NCBI GenBank assembly: GCA_958510825.1
Contig: OY294048.1
Span: 12,417,589 to 12,481,588, forward strand
DNA length: 64,000 nt
Origin: Brachypterus glaber
Taxonomy: Eukaryota; Arthropoda; Insecta; Coleoptera; Kateretidae
Direction of reading: 5' to 3'
Shown here: piece by piece, positions 1 through 11,292 of the stretch
Layout of the letters: each line of letters begins with the position of its first letter
Position numbering within the stretch: the first letter of the stretch is position 1
Notes under the pieces: model-generated
What the model was told of the DNA's origin: nothing
Databases searched by the model: none
What the model saw: only the letters and a program-made list of their open reading frames with translations
Translations under genes and position numbers: made by a program

Positions 1-1218
1 ATACCAAAATTTAGAATCAAAATAAAAACAAGTCCATAATTAAATAGGTACCCTAAATAAAATTTATAATTAAGTAGAATTCCAATGTACTGAACCATGT
101 CGATTCATAACTTAGTAGACAAATGTAATACCTACTTAAAACTCTTTCACCCTTTTAATACTCTTCACATACTAAAAAAATGCACGTGTGGAGCTCTAGC
201 TCAAAACCAAAAAAGAATAGAACACTTTGGTTTAGGTGACCCTTGAAGGTAACTTGGTCTATATTGACTGGTAAAAATTTTATAGTGATATCTCTGTTAA
301 TAACGCCAGAAATCATCTGATTAGTCTTAGACGGCCCGCCCTGCTACATACGTTTTTTATCAAATTCTAAATATCTTACAAAAGTCTGTCTGTGTGTCAA
401 GTCAAGGGGTAAACAGCTGAAAATATTTTGTACACCTAAAATCCTTTTAGGAGATTACCTTCAAGATTACCTCTGGATTCTAAGATTTCCTTCAGATTAC
501 CTCGTAACCTTCAAAGATTTCCTCCAATTTGTACACCTGAATTCCTCTGCGGTTTACCCCTCAGTGCAGGATAACTCAAGAACAGAATAAAAATATGGCC
601 TGTGACTTACCCCCTCTATAAATACGTAACGGTAGCAGCCAAGACCCCACCTTATTTTTTTCATAAAAAAAACAAACGATTTTTATTTCCTTAAATAATA
701 AATAGCGTTAGATAACGCTACCTCTTTTTTCCCTCCCGTAACCCTAAGCACTACTCCTCCCCCTATACACCATTAAAAATTATAAATATATAATTAAATA
801 TTCTTTAAAATATACTCTGATAAAAAAGTCCAAACGACGCATCATAAAATAGGTATGGCAAATATTTTCACGGCACATCATAAGATGGCAAATTCGATGC
901 ACTGTTAAGGGACAAGAAAGCTACACCAGAACTCTAAAGAGGCTCGCCACAAACGAAATTTGCATTTAAATTAAATTAATATCCTAAGAGATTGGAGACT
1001 TCCAGATTTTCCCTACATTTTTTTAAATTTAAAAACTTAAAAATTTAAAACTATTAAATTTCCTAACTTGTAAATTTATAAATAAAGTTTAAATTTATTT
1101 CAAAAACATATGATGTAGAATGAAATTAAGGATCTAGTTTTTTTGCCGACTTTTTAAACATCTTTAGATTCCCTGACTTGTCTATGCGACATTTTTTCCA
1201 CAGTGTGCAGATACTTAC
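1..1218. other. Intron of the minus-strand gene starting at 1425; contains one small MITE
   Basis: This AT-rich sequence lies downstream of the splice donor at 1218-1211 on the minus strand, so it is most simply the first intron of that gene. I see no further exon before the window edge. Apart from the small inverted-repeat element at 405-561, the rest is low-complexity A/T runs with no supported reading frame. Confidence 0.5.
405..561. repeat. Small MITE-like element with AGGGGTAAAC ends and AGATTACCT motifs
   Basis: The left end reads AGGGGTAAACAGCTG and the right end GCGGTTTACCCCT, an imperfect terminal inverted repeat. Between them AGATTACCT or a close variant occurs several times, and GTACACCT flanks the core on both sides. 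A related right half is present at about 17760-18003, ending in the same GCGGTTTACCCCTCA, so this is a dispersed family. No target duplication is clear. Confidence 0.5.
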
Positions 1219-1425
1219 ACTTGAGTCAACTTCTGAATCCGAATCCGAATCGCTGTTGCCATGGTTCTGTGCGCTGTTGGACGGTTCGACGCTCAGGCCT
1301 GAGGTGAAGGCGGCCATGTCGACGGTGCTCGGCAACTCAGACTCTTCCGGCTCGTCTGCCGGCTGGTGGACCACGGAGGACCAACCGGGGAACAATTCGG
1401 CACTTGTACTCTCATTTCCAGCCAT
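1219..1425 (-). CDS. First coding exon of an unrecognised acidic, Ser-rich protein (partial gene)
   Basis: The exon runs from ATG (1425-1423) for exactly 69 codons to a strong donor, AGT|GTAAGTAT, at 1218-1211. The 207 bases are GC-richer than the surroundings and read as ordinary coding sequence. The peptide starts MAGNESTS, has a hydrophobic-aromatic patch LFPGWSSVV at about residues 11-19, then an acidic Ser/Pro-rich stretch ending in an SDSDSDSE run. It has no signal peptide or membrane segment and looks like a disordered cytosolic or nuclear N-terminus. A possible 3' splice site (TTCGGTTTCAG) lies just upstream, at 1438 and above, so the exon may begin at 1437 with a 5'UTR intron before it. 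The remaining exons must lie left of the window. I do not recognise the family. That this is a real exon is likely; its function is unknown. Confidence 0.6.
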
Positions 1426-1540
1426 TCTCTATGTTTTCTGAAACCGAATAATTTGTGAATTTGAGCTTCAAAAAGGTGAATTCTCAATATCTCAAAAAAT
1501 CTTTGAACACATAATCATGTCTAGTGATTGCTTAAGACTA

Positions 1541-2540
1541 TGCATGATTTTGTACACCACGTTTACACAGCGCTAACTCCCAGGATTTAGAAATCCAGAT
1601 AGCAGTCTGTCTTTTTTTGTCAAGTTTTTTTAGAGAGAGATTTATAGAGGAGTTATAAATCCCAGTAGTTAGCGTTATGTGTAAAGATGTTGATAGACAT
1701 TCATCGACAATCACTGTATACTTTTCCTATCAGTAAGTACCCCAAGTTTTATATATAGAATAGAATTTATTTGTGCTATCATTTTTACAAAAATTTACAT
1801 ATGTCAATGTTGATATTTAAAAATACATTAAAAAAAAGTAACATAGATATAAATAAATTAATTACACATATACAGATTAAAATTGGTATTGGTAAACCTC
1901 CCTAGAATTCATTGTACAGACCCAAAGAATTCCTTGGAATTTCCGTAAATGTTTCTACTACTTTTTCCTGACTTTGTACAACAAAAAACAGGTAACCAGA
2001 GCCCTAAATAGATGAACAAAGAGACAACTATATAGAGAAACACTGGATAACTGAGTGCAGGCATACCAAAATTTCTTGTAAAATTTTTGCAGAGCTATGG
2101 CTATTTTATAAAACTGGTTATCCAAAATGATACACTGTTCAAGAATCTTGTGCCAAGAAGTGTACCACTTCATGAGCCACTTCTTTGCTTACAAGGGTGT
2201 AATTTATTGGAAAACAATGTACAATGAACCATTTTCATTGTCACTATCAGTGATCGTTTATCACCATTCTTTCTCTAAACCAACTTGACAAGAAGACAGA
2301 CTGCTATCGGGAATTGTAAATCTGGGTAGTTTGGGCTATGTGTATACATGGTGTATGATTGTCAATGATTGTTCATAATTGTCAATGATGGGAATTGTAA
2401 ATCTGGGTAGTTTGGGCTCTCTGTATACATGGTGTATGATTGTCAATGATTGTTCATAATTGTCAATGATGGTTAATGATTGTGAATGATTGTCAAGGAT
2501 TGTTTAGGACCGTCATGATTGATTTTTTATGATTGCAGAA
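1541..2540. repeat. Inverted-repeat element with TGATTGTCAA iterations
   Basis: The segment 1541-1625 (…GTACACCACGTTTACAC… to GCAGTCTGTC…TTGTCAAG) is matched in reverse complement by about 2285-2370 (CTTGACAAGAAGACAGACTG… to GTGTATACATGGTGTA), giving long imperfect terminal inverted repeats. The right side carries an 80-bp direct duplication (about 2310-2390 and 2390-2470) and many copies of TGATTGTCAA or TGATTGTTCA. The same word recurs at 2700-2780. No coding sequence is seen. Boundaries are approximate. Confidence 0.5.
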
Positions 2541-2544
2541 GCCA

Positions 2545-4296
2545 AAGCGTGTGAAGGATTAAGAAAGATGATGGAGAAGAGTAGCTTAGAAGTAAAAAGT
2601 ATCTATTCAAAATTTGTTGTAGGTTAAATTAAAACACTTGACTATGGTATAAAAAAAAACCTTTTATAGGTTCCAGAAAGACTATAAATAAATAAAAATT
2701 GTGAGGATTGTGTTTATGATTGTCAAATGATTTTTTCATGATTGTCAATGATTGTTTGACAATTGGCAATGATTGTTTGATAAAATAATCAATTTTTTGA
2801 CTAGAAAACTGAGATGGAGAAACTCAGCCAGAACACTTCAAAGTGTTGGGTTATGTACCAGTCAATGACCTTGGTAAATTAAAAGTTAAAAAGAATAATT
2901 TAAGAACAGAACTTTCAACAGAACTGTAATCAACAGTACCTTATGGACTGTAATGAACAGCACAGTAAGAACCCTTTTTGTGAAATATAGTTTTGTTGAG
3001 ACATACATCAAAAAATATTTGTAAATATAATAAAATGCAATAAAATATTTCTATTTCGTCGAATTTAGGCAAGCTACGTTAGTAATGTTACTCTCAGTTC
3101 CTCAAAAATGGATAATAGTTAAAATTACAATTCAAATATTTTGTAATTGGCGCCAAAAGAATGGAAAAACAATTAATCGCCATATTTCTTTAAAAAGTGT
3201 ATAAATGTTACATAAATAGTTTAAAACTATCAACTTACCTTAAAACAAGTACTTCAGCATACTCCAAGTAGAAATTTGATGAATTCATCAGTATTTGTAG
3301 TAAAAGTCGATTTCCATGTTTATTATTCTGGTTATAAACAAAATGGCACCCAGCTGATTATCTTAACATGAATACATGTTTTTTCATTTTACCAGGCGTA
3401 CGATAAACACTGAACTATCTACTTAAGCACAATAACTTTTCTATTTTCAAAATTTTATACACTTTTTTTGATATTGACAAATAATATAAAATATGAGACG
3501 TCAGTTGCGCAAGAGCGTCTTCTTCTGACACTTTGTTGGCGTTGTTGTCAGATTCCTGCATTCTCGTCTTGTAACGATGAAATTGTGTATTTTTAAATTT
3601 AGCTTTGAATTCAATATAACTTTATAACATTTACGAAAAAATCTTTACTTAATGTTTTTCTTTTGATATATTTAAACTTATGTTGTAAGGAATTGGTTTA
3701 TGTTGTCTTGTTTTGAAATAAAAAAGTACGTTCATAATTTTTCGGCAACAATGTACAGTGTCCACGGACCAACATAACAACTCTAAAACATAACGGTATT
3801 TTGATCCGTGTATTAGTAAGTTATTTTTTAAGCCATGTTCATTCGTTATTTTAATAATAATTATATAAAAAGAAACTGAAAATTCATTTCATTGTTAATT
3901 TGCCTTTTTTAAGTCTTGTGCTACCATCTAGCGGTTATTTATGGAACCAAGCTGCCGCGAAATGTGGCAATCGTATTTAAAATTAATTTTTGGCCATCTG
4001 TTTTTCTGAAGACGTATTATTATACCTAAACAAAAAGAATTCTTCGAATACTAAATTCCTGGTTATTGAGTCAAAGTATAGATGGCAGAAGCATATTCGT
4101 AGGGTTCCTACACCCAGCAATGCTTTTTTAACAATGTGAAGTAGCCCAGAGTGGGAATGACCCTATATAATTCTAATTTTAAAAGAATTGAGAAACAAAA
4201 GTAAAGAAAATAAAATAAAAAAGTTTTTTAAAATAATGGTTTAGTTTTTTCCAAAAATAATTCCAGCCAAAACCTTTAGCCTAATTTTTGAATCAA
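2545..4296. other. Intergenic, no gene seen
   Basis: AT-rich sequence with a continuation of the TGATTGTCAA motif at 2700-2780 and otherwise nothing I can assign. Short open frames here lack codon character, and no splice-bounded exon is evident. Confidence 0.4.
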
Positions 4297-4902
4297 CCCA
4301 GACAGCACAAAGATGACTTAAAGAGATCTTAAAGATGTCGTAGCAAGTCATTCAAGACGTCTTAAGAACGTCGGTTTTCGCCGTATATGCATCTTAAAGA
4401 CGTCTTAACGACGTCGTATGTTACAAAAGGTAACGTCTTTAAGATATCTTTTTTAAGACGCCTTACTAACGCCTTGCACAGGCGACTTTACAACATAATA
4501 GCCCCTCCCATTTACGTTGCTAGGTACGGTCGTATTGATATAAAAAGCGTAATAAGAACTAGAATGAGAGGTAATTTCTTTGTCGAAAAAAGATCTTAAA
4601 AAATGTGATGTTTTTAATTTTTTTTTTGTTTTTTTTTTGAAAGTTTCTTTTTTAAATTTTTTTTAATCTTTTCGTTTTTCGGAAAAAGAAAATTTAAAAA
4701 AAATATATATTTTTTTATTGTGGTTAATTTATTTTTAGAGGTGAGTATCGAAGTTAAGACGTCTTGTACCGATACTTAAAAGACATCTTATAGACATCAT
4801 AATCAGATATTTTTTAAACATCCCTAAAAAGAAGTCCATAAGATATCCTTTTCATGTCTTTAGGCGTCCAGACATAATTAAGATCTAAAAAAGACGTCTG
4901 GG
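4297..4902. repeat. Inverted-repeat element with reiterated AAGACGTCTT motif
   Basis: Ends read CCCAGAC… and …GTCTGGG. The word AAGACGTCTT and variants (AAAGACGTCTTAACGACGTC, AAGATATCTT, AAGACGCCTT, AAGACATCTT) recur on both sides of a T/A-rich centre, mostly as self-palindromes. The open frame at 4387-4599 is only the translation of these repeats. The candidate target duplication is just AA, so the superfamily is undetermined. Confidence 0.55.
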
Positions 4903-6059
4903 AAGGAAACAAAAACTCGAGCAAAAACTAAAAAAAAATTGTTTTATTTTTTATTTATTTTTTTCTTCTTTTTATACATAGCAAATACAAGAAACACAAT
5001 TAAATCGAAAAATTATCATTAGTTTAGTCAGGGGACTGATAGAACGAGTCTGAGATTGTGACCGTACTCTGTTGGTTTCAACAGTATGCGTCATATTCTA
5101 ATCGTTGTTCTATAGTTTGACGCATGGATCTGTGGCTACGGGAAATATGTTTAAAATGTGTGTGTGCAAGTGGAGGTCCGTTGTAAGAACGCACGCCTTG
5201 ACGGAAAGAAGAGAGCTCGAATGATTCCTCCCCCTTCCGTCGGAGACTTTCTTTCATGCGGAGAACTATATCAGTCGTTCTACTCCCCGAAAGTCAAGAA
5301 TAGGTGCCCAGGGCTATATCCCTAGGGATCATAAAAATCAGCTGATTTTTATAAAAATAAAACAATTTTTAAGACGGAGAAATATGTTTATTTTTATTAT
5401 TTTATGTTTTCACAATTAAAGACGTAGCACAAATAGGAGACAATATTGATGATGCTACCGGGGATACCCCGATATATGTAACTGAAACGTTATACCGGGT
5501 GATCCAACGAAAACTTTTTTGACCAGGGGCGTAGATAACGGGTGCCTCTTAATTTATCTGTAAAACTGAAACTCCGCCCCTGGTTAAAAATTAATTAATT
5601 TTTATGTTATTTTGAGTTATGAAGTGAATCACATTTTATAATAAATAATTTTTGAATCCCATAGTTTTTTTTCAAAACATGAAAATCGTTTTTCCTCAAA
5701 AAAAGTCCAAACGCACAAGCGACTAATTGCAGCTCCCCGTGCCGGGGTATGTTTTGTTTTTTTTAATGGGGGGGGGGCTTGGTTTACGTTAACGTTGGTT
5801 TGGCGTCTGTTTGGTGTTTTTTTTGTAAAAAATTGTTTTTTGTTTAAAATAATTTATTGAAAAACGATAAGAGCATGAGCTTGCGCATGCGCAGTTTAGC
5901 ACGGTACGGCAAAATGAGCTGCATATAACCGCTCCTAAAACGCATGGATAGATTTTTTTATTTTTTTAATGATTTTATTTTTTTTTAATTATTTAGTTTT
6001 TTTCAGAACTAAATAATTTAGTTTTGAAAAAAAATGGGTTATTTTGAAGTCGCACTAAA
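4903..6059. other. Intergenic; short GC islands, no gene seen
   Basis: Mostly A/T runs. 5190-5330 is less AT-rich but has no convincing frame. 5521-5583 has a short hairpin (ACCAGGGGCG … CGCCCCTGGT). TTGCGCATGCGCAG at about 5881-5894 matches the palindromic consensus bound by NRF-1/erect wing proteins, but no gene start is nearby. Confidence 0.35.
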
Positions 6060-6700
6060 TATTGTTTCCAAACCACCGTGAATTATTTTGGATATATTAG
6101 ATATGTTTTGGGTGAACAATAGAGGTAGGGGACAGGGGGAACATTTATATGAAAGGGAGAGTCGTGTAATATTTTAAAGCTTATTAAATTCTCTTTTTGG
6201 CTATATAATTTTTAATTTAGAAAAAAAATTGAAGGTGTTGAATTTAGATTTTTTTTGTTAAAGAAGGTAATTTTTTGATTTGTTTTAAATTGCTATTTAT
6301 ATCATTTGAAATTACTTTAAAAGTATAATTTATTTATTTATTTATCATAAAATTATTCATTAAACAAGTTTTTTATTTTTTTTTTATTTTGACGAAATTC
6401 CCATTTTTAACTCTTTTTTAACCCCCTCAAAAAAATGTTTAAAAAAATAAAAAATATATGAACAATTAAAGAATTTTATTAGCTTTAAAATAATTTCTCA
6501 CACGACCCACTTTCTATTGAAAAAATCCTCCTTGCCCTCCTGCATTCACCTCGCCTTCCAAACATATCAAATACATACCAAAATATAAAAGTAAAAATTA
6601 TTTTGGTTATTTTATTTACGTGTTACAAATTACAAGTTGATATCTTAAGCCCTTCAAAAAATAAAGGGGGCGGACTTTTGACATGCACGGTATATCTTAT
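6060..6700. repeat. Foldback repeat, family A copy 1
   Basis: The left half (…GGTAGGGGACAGGGGGAAC… GGGAGAGTCGTGT… TTTAAAGCTTATTAAATTC) is matched by an inverted right half (…GAGCTTTAAAATAATTTCTC… ACACGACC… GATATCTTAAGCCCTTCAAAA). The same arrangement is present at 46436-47100, and broken copies lie at 50120-50450 and about 52780-52850. The open frame at 6603-6818 lies within it and is not a gene. Confidence 0.55.
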
Positions 6701-7039
6701 ATATTTCTATAACCTACTTATAAAGAAATATTTACATTTGGTCTGTAATGAACACATAGTTTTTATTAGATATTTTTGGCTAGAATTAAGTAAAAGCAAT
6801 TACTACATTTTCGAGTAATTTACTGGAAAGAAAAGTGTTTTTCGCACTCGCGTCGCGTCCTTCCATTATCTAATAAGCTCAACGTATTAATATTATTTAA
6901 ATTTAAAGGAAGTGTCCAATAAACTTTCTTTTTTTTTAATAAAAAATAATTTTACAAATAAAATTTGTCCAAAATTTTAGAGATTAATCTCTATCATAAA
7001 TAATAAAGTTATTACATAAAAAATTATTTTTACAAAACA

Positions 7040-7109
7040 GTAGTATAAATAGGCAAGAAACTACTCCAAAGTATAAAGTATAAATGGTTTCCAATCTTTC
7101 ATTATAAAG
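7040..7109 (+). pseudogene. LINE reverse transcriptase fragment, left part (interrupted)
   Basis: In the frame ending at 7109 the codons give SINGFQSFIIK, which resembles the segment just before the conserved VPQGS box of Jockey-type non-LTR reverse transcriptases. The frame continues directly at 9238 (VLSVVPQGSHLGP) once the foldback 7110-9233 and one copy of its AAAG target duplication are removed. Upstream stop codons show decay. Confidence 0.55.
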
Positions 7110-7612
7110 CACGGTTCTCAAAAAAGGTCAAATAAAATAAAAAATTGCCCAAGAACTTTGAAAATAAAATTTCATTCCTGGCCCTTTCCTTAAATAGGAA
7201 AAGCAAAAATTAAAAAATTTCAACGACAAAATTTTTTTTGTCGCACTTTTTTGTTTTGAGTATTATAAAATAGATACACGCTGATTTATAATTTTTCCAA
7301 TTCACCAATATTTGCTACAGTTTACTTTTTTCTGCTTAAACTTTTTACCTGTAACTTAAAAATTAAATTTTAAATAATATCTAACAAATAGGACCCCCGT
7401 GGGGGGCCTTAAAGAGGACGAAAGCCTAAATTTTTAAATTTTCCTGGGTTTATCTTGCATGCTCTATTTATATACCAATATAAGCTATTCTAATAGTATA
7501 TTAAATATTTTTTTAAATAAGGGGGTTTGGGGGGCATCTAGCCAATTTTCAGATTTTTTTTAGAATTTTAATGTACAAAAAATATTATAATATAAATATT
7601 TTCTAGATATTG

Positions 7613-7877
7613 TTTGTTTGTTTGTTTGTTTAACCTCGTACTATTCTACTTAATCAAGCATCCCCTAAGTCCAGGACTTGTGTGGGCTAGTAGTAGAGGG
7701 AACCACCGGCTTATACTGACTTTCGAACCAGTTTCTAGGGAATGTCCGTTTCACTTAGCGCCTTCGCCAAATTTCAATTATTAATTAACTGAAAAAGGCA
7801 AATCGGCGCCAGTGAGAATCGAACTCACGATAGTAGACTTGCTATACATACGCGCTAGCCACTACGCTATGCCTCCC
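7613..7877 (-). mobile_element. tRNA-derived SINE with (AAAC)n tail
   Basis: On the minus strand the element starts with a tRNA-like head (about 7876-7803) containing an A box (TAGCGTAGTGGCTAGCGC, 7869-7852) and a B box (GAGTTCGATTCTC, about 7826-7812), the internal RNA polymerase III promoter. A short body follows and ends in AAAC repeats (about 7630-7613). ATTG flanks both ends (7609-7612 and 7878-7881). The opposite foldback arm near 8740 preserves the uninterrupted site (AGATATTGTAAGAG), so the SINE inserted after the foldback formed. Confidence 0.75.
7852..7869 (-). promoter_or_regulatory. Pol III A box of the SINE
   Basis: Matches the TRGCNNAGYNGG-type A box of tRNA genes, spaced appropriately from the B box at about 7812-7826. 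Confidence 0.6.
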
Positions 7878-7960
7878 ATTGTAAAAGAGTGTTTAAAAGG
7901 TCAGTTTGGGGGTTAAGTATTATATAATAAATAATATATATTATTATATATTATATTATA

Positions 7961-8003
<43 letters not shown>

Positions 8004-9237
8004 TAATATAAAAAAGATATATAATAATAATATTATTATGTACGCGTACGTGCCAAATTTGGTTTATATTTCTCCTGAAAGTTGTTAAAGAAGTCTCTTA
8101 TAAGAGACTTCTATATCTAATAATTATATATACATAATTATGTACATAAAATTTCTATAATACATTATGCCTAAAACTTTAAGATCTCTACTCTCTATTA
8201 TGTTTATTTACCCAGCTTTAGAAAAAAAAATATTTTTGCTTTTTTTTTTGTACTTTTTTATTTCAATTTTGTTTAATACGAAATATAATTTCCACTTATT
8301 ACTTTATTTGCTTTTAATTTATTGCCTTTCCTCTGGAATTAAAAAATCCCTTCAAACCTTTCAAAAAAAAATTGATTTGTAAAGTAAGTTTTAAAATGTT
8401 TTTTCTTTTTCTTCCGATCTCTTCTTTAAGCCGAATGTAGAGATTTTAGTTTGGAGGAAGTTGGAGTTTTAGGCATAATGTATTATAGAAATATTATGTA
8501 TGTATGTATGTATGTACATAATTATGTATGTATAATTATTAGATAAAGTAAGTCTCTTATAAGAGACTTCTTTAACAACTTTCAGGAAAATATAAACCAA
8601 ATTTGGCACGTACGCGTACATAATAATATTATTATTATATATCTTTTTTATATTAATATATAATAATAATAACAATATATAATATATAATAATATATATT
8701 ATATAATAATTAACCCCCAAACCGACATTTTAAACACTCTTACAATATCTAGAAAATATTTATAATATTATATTTTTTGTACATTAAAATTCTAAAAAAA
8801 ATCTGAAAATTAGCTCGAGACCCCCCAAACCCCCCTATTTAAAAAAAAAATATTTAATATACTACTAGAATAGCTTATATTGGTATATAAATAGAGCATA
8901 CAAGATAAACCCAGAAAAATTTAAAAATTTAGGCTTTCGTCCTCTTTAAGGCCCCCCAAGGGGGTCCTATTTGTTAGATATTATTTAAAATTTAATTTTT
9001 GAGTTACAGGTAAAAAGTAAACTGTAGCGAATATTGGTGAATTGGGAAAATTATAAATCAGCGTGTATCTATTCTATAATACTCAAAACAAAAAAGTGCG
9101 ATAAAAAAAAAATTTGTCGTTGAAATTTTTTAATTTTTGCTTTTTCTATTTAAGGAAAGGGTCAGGAATCAAATTTTATTTTCAAAGTTCTTGGGCAATT
9201 TTTTATTTTATTTGACCTTTTTTGCGAACCGTGAAAG

Positions 9238-9730
9238 GTACTAAGTGTAGTACCGCAAGGATCTCATCTAGGACCAATATTGTTCATTATTTTCATTAAT
9301 GATATAGGTTCAAAATTTTTGTCTCATTATTTGCTTTTTGTTGACGATTTAAAGATTTACAGATGGATAACGTCTATATTAGATGCTATTATTTTACAAA
9401 GGGACTTAATGATTGGTGCATTAAAAACAAGCTGTATTTAAATAATAATAAGTGCTCAGTGATGACTTTTTCACGTAAAAAGAAGAGCACAATTATAAAA
9501 TAGCAGATAATTTACTAAATAATGTTAATGTAATCAAGGATTTGGGTATTTTGTTGGACAGTAAATTACTATTTCATAATCATTTCGATTATATTGTTTC
9601 TAATGCAAATAAAATGCTAGGTTTCGTTCTAAGAACAACTAAGGACTTTTTTAATCAAATACCTACATTGATGTTGTATTCATCCCTAGTAAGATCGGTA
9701 CACCTTTATATAAATGTACTTCAACATTGA
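9238..9730 (+). pseudogene. Decayed Jockey-like LINE reverse transcriptase, central part
   Basis: The first frame gives VLSVVPQGSHLGPILFIIF, the VPQGS box, then INDI, and then FVDD in place of the catalytic F/YADD. After a frameshift near 9400 the frame gives DLNDWCIKNKLYLNNNKCSV followed by SRKKK, and later DLGILLDSKL, HFDYI and KMLGF…LYSSLVRS, which is the usual order in non-LTR reverse transcriptases of the Jockey/CR1 type. The changed active site, frameshifts and stops make it a pseudogene. It continues the fragment at 7040-7109 and is truncated by the repeat starting near 9733. Confidence 0.8.
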
Positions 9731-9732
9731 TG

Positions 9733-10310
9733 TGACACTACACACGTGAGGTGATTTTGGCCTGGAGTGTGTATTTTTCCATCCATACCTTCTGCAACAA
9801 TACACTCGGAGCTCAAGAACCACCCGAAGTGTAAAAATCACACTTCTGATGTACAAGCCAGCCAATCGCTGGCGTTAAGCTAGTCACATGACTCGAGAAG
9901 CCAGAAGCCCTGCTTCACCGAGTCTGGTGGCTGTCGACCATTATAATTATTTACGTGTGTGATTAATACGATATCCTTAAAACATACATTTTATAATATT
10001 TTACTTATTTAGGCGGTAACACTGGCCTGCAAATTTTGAGTTTTTGCATATGTTTTCTGTTTCTATTTTATATTGTAGCGCTGATTACGAATATGCGTTT
10101 TATTTTTCTGTTGCGTAGTTTCTCCATAAAACACTATTCATAAATAAAAAAATAACAAAATGGTTATTCTATTTTTACGCGTTGGTGTAAACTTTACACA
10201 CTGGATGTAAAAATATAATACACACCGCATTTTTATTAACGCTTTGAGTGTAAATTAACATTAGCAGCAGTGTATGTAAAAATTTATCTCAGTGTGGAGC
10301 ATAATTGCAA
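9733..10310. repeat. Element with repeated ACACTGGATGTAAAAAT-like motifs
   Basis: Left end GACACTACACACGTGAGG and right end CTCAGTGTGG form a weak inverted pair. Inside are CTGGAGTGTGTATTTTT, GTGTAAAAATCACAC, CACACTGGATGTAAAAAT, GAGTGTAAATT and GTGTATGTAAAAATT, all variants of one word in both orientations. Non-coding. Boundaries are uncertain. Confidence 0.4.
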
Positions 10311-10489
10311 ATATGTTAGATTATGGTAAATTCTGGCTCATCTTCAAGTGGTCCTTATTTTCTAATACACATAATAATGTGCACATGTAGGTATCGTTAT
10401 TTCTGATTCAAGTATAGTGGAGTCACAGGAAAATGTTCCTGACCTAGGAAACGTCTGGAAATGGGCCAATATTTATTTAATATGAATTA

Positions 10490-11292
10490 AGGGAGAGTGG
10501 GTATGTTTCGACCAGTGGGAGGATTCTAACATTTAATTTTATTTAAAAACTATTTAAATTTTGCGTGCTTCCAGTAGTGCCAATTAATAAGTTTAGTGTC
10601 TATAGAGCCTAGTTAAAGTTTGGTCAAATTTGGAAAGGTCTTACGAAAAAATCAATTTTTTGTGAAAGGTTTTGGTTCTTAATTTTTTTATTGATATTTT
10701 CCTAGTGGTGAAATCTATTCGAAATCGGTTTTATACGATAAAAACAAGTGTTTTATTGGCTTCATTTTCATGCACTAAACCCAACCTAATTCGTTTATTT
10801 TACCGGGTACCATCATATTATTTAAAATATGAACATATAGGGATGATTCGACCACTGGATGGAATATTCGATAAATTAAAATCATATTAAAAATCCAATC
10901 TGTTTTTTAGTTCTTCAATATACTTTAAATATTGGTTGGTATTTTCATATTAGTTAAATAGTTGTTCCTTTTAATATTAGTCCAATATTATTTGTTCAGG
11001 TTCTAGATATTTTAAATAAAACATTAATAATTTTTGGTTTATTTTAATGTTGGTTCTATATTTTTATAACTATATTAGAACTATATTATAAAGTTTTAAA
11101 TTTTAAATGTAACCATTTTTATTTTAATTTATAAAACTAATTATTCTTTAAATTAATACAACTTGTACTATATTATTTTATAGAAAACATATTAAACTAT
11201 AGATTGGTATAAAAAAATAAAATCAAATAATTTATTAAATATTTTATAAAACGATTTAAACATTAAGAGGTCGAAACATCCCCACTATCCCC
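10490..11292. mobile_element. TA-flanked MITE with TTTCGACC motif
   Basis: Left end AGGGAGAGTGGGTATGTTTC is followed by GACC. The right end, read inverted, is GGGGATAGTGGGGATGTTTC followed by GACC. TA lies immediately outside each end (10488-10489 and 11293-11294). An internal copy of the word occurs near 10838-10860 (AGGGATGATTCGACCACTGG). The 803-bp element has no transposase. The open frame at 10672-10890 lies inside it and is not a gene. Confidence 0.65.

Larger units (their letters stand above)
7110..9233. mobile_element. 2.1-kb foldback element inserted in a LINE
   Basis: Two long inverted arms (7110 to about 8181, and about 8467 to 9233) begin CACGGTTC and end GAACCGTG, and surround a spacer of roughly 285 bp. 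Arm 1 is longer because a SINE (7613-7877) sits in it and because its TTA microsatellite near 7950-8000 is expanded relative to arm 2. The flanking AAAG (7106-7109 and 9234-9237) is a 4-bp target duplication, and removing the element restores LINE codons in frame. There is no transposase, so it is non-autonomous. Open frames inside are artefacts of AT microsatellites. Confidence 0.75.

Noticed and set aside
5881..5894. NRF-1/erect wing promoter site
   Set aside because: Good match to the consensus but no gene start or other promoter sign nearby; probably chance.
7906..8720. Open frames of Ile/Tyr/Leu-rich peptides on both strands
   Set aside because: They translate the AT microsatellite and palindromic arms of the foldback, and the two strands mirror each other.
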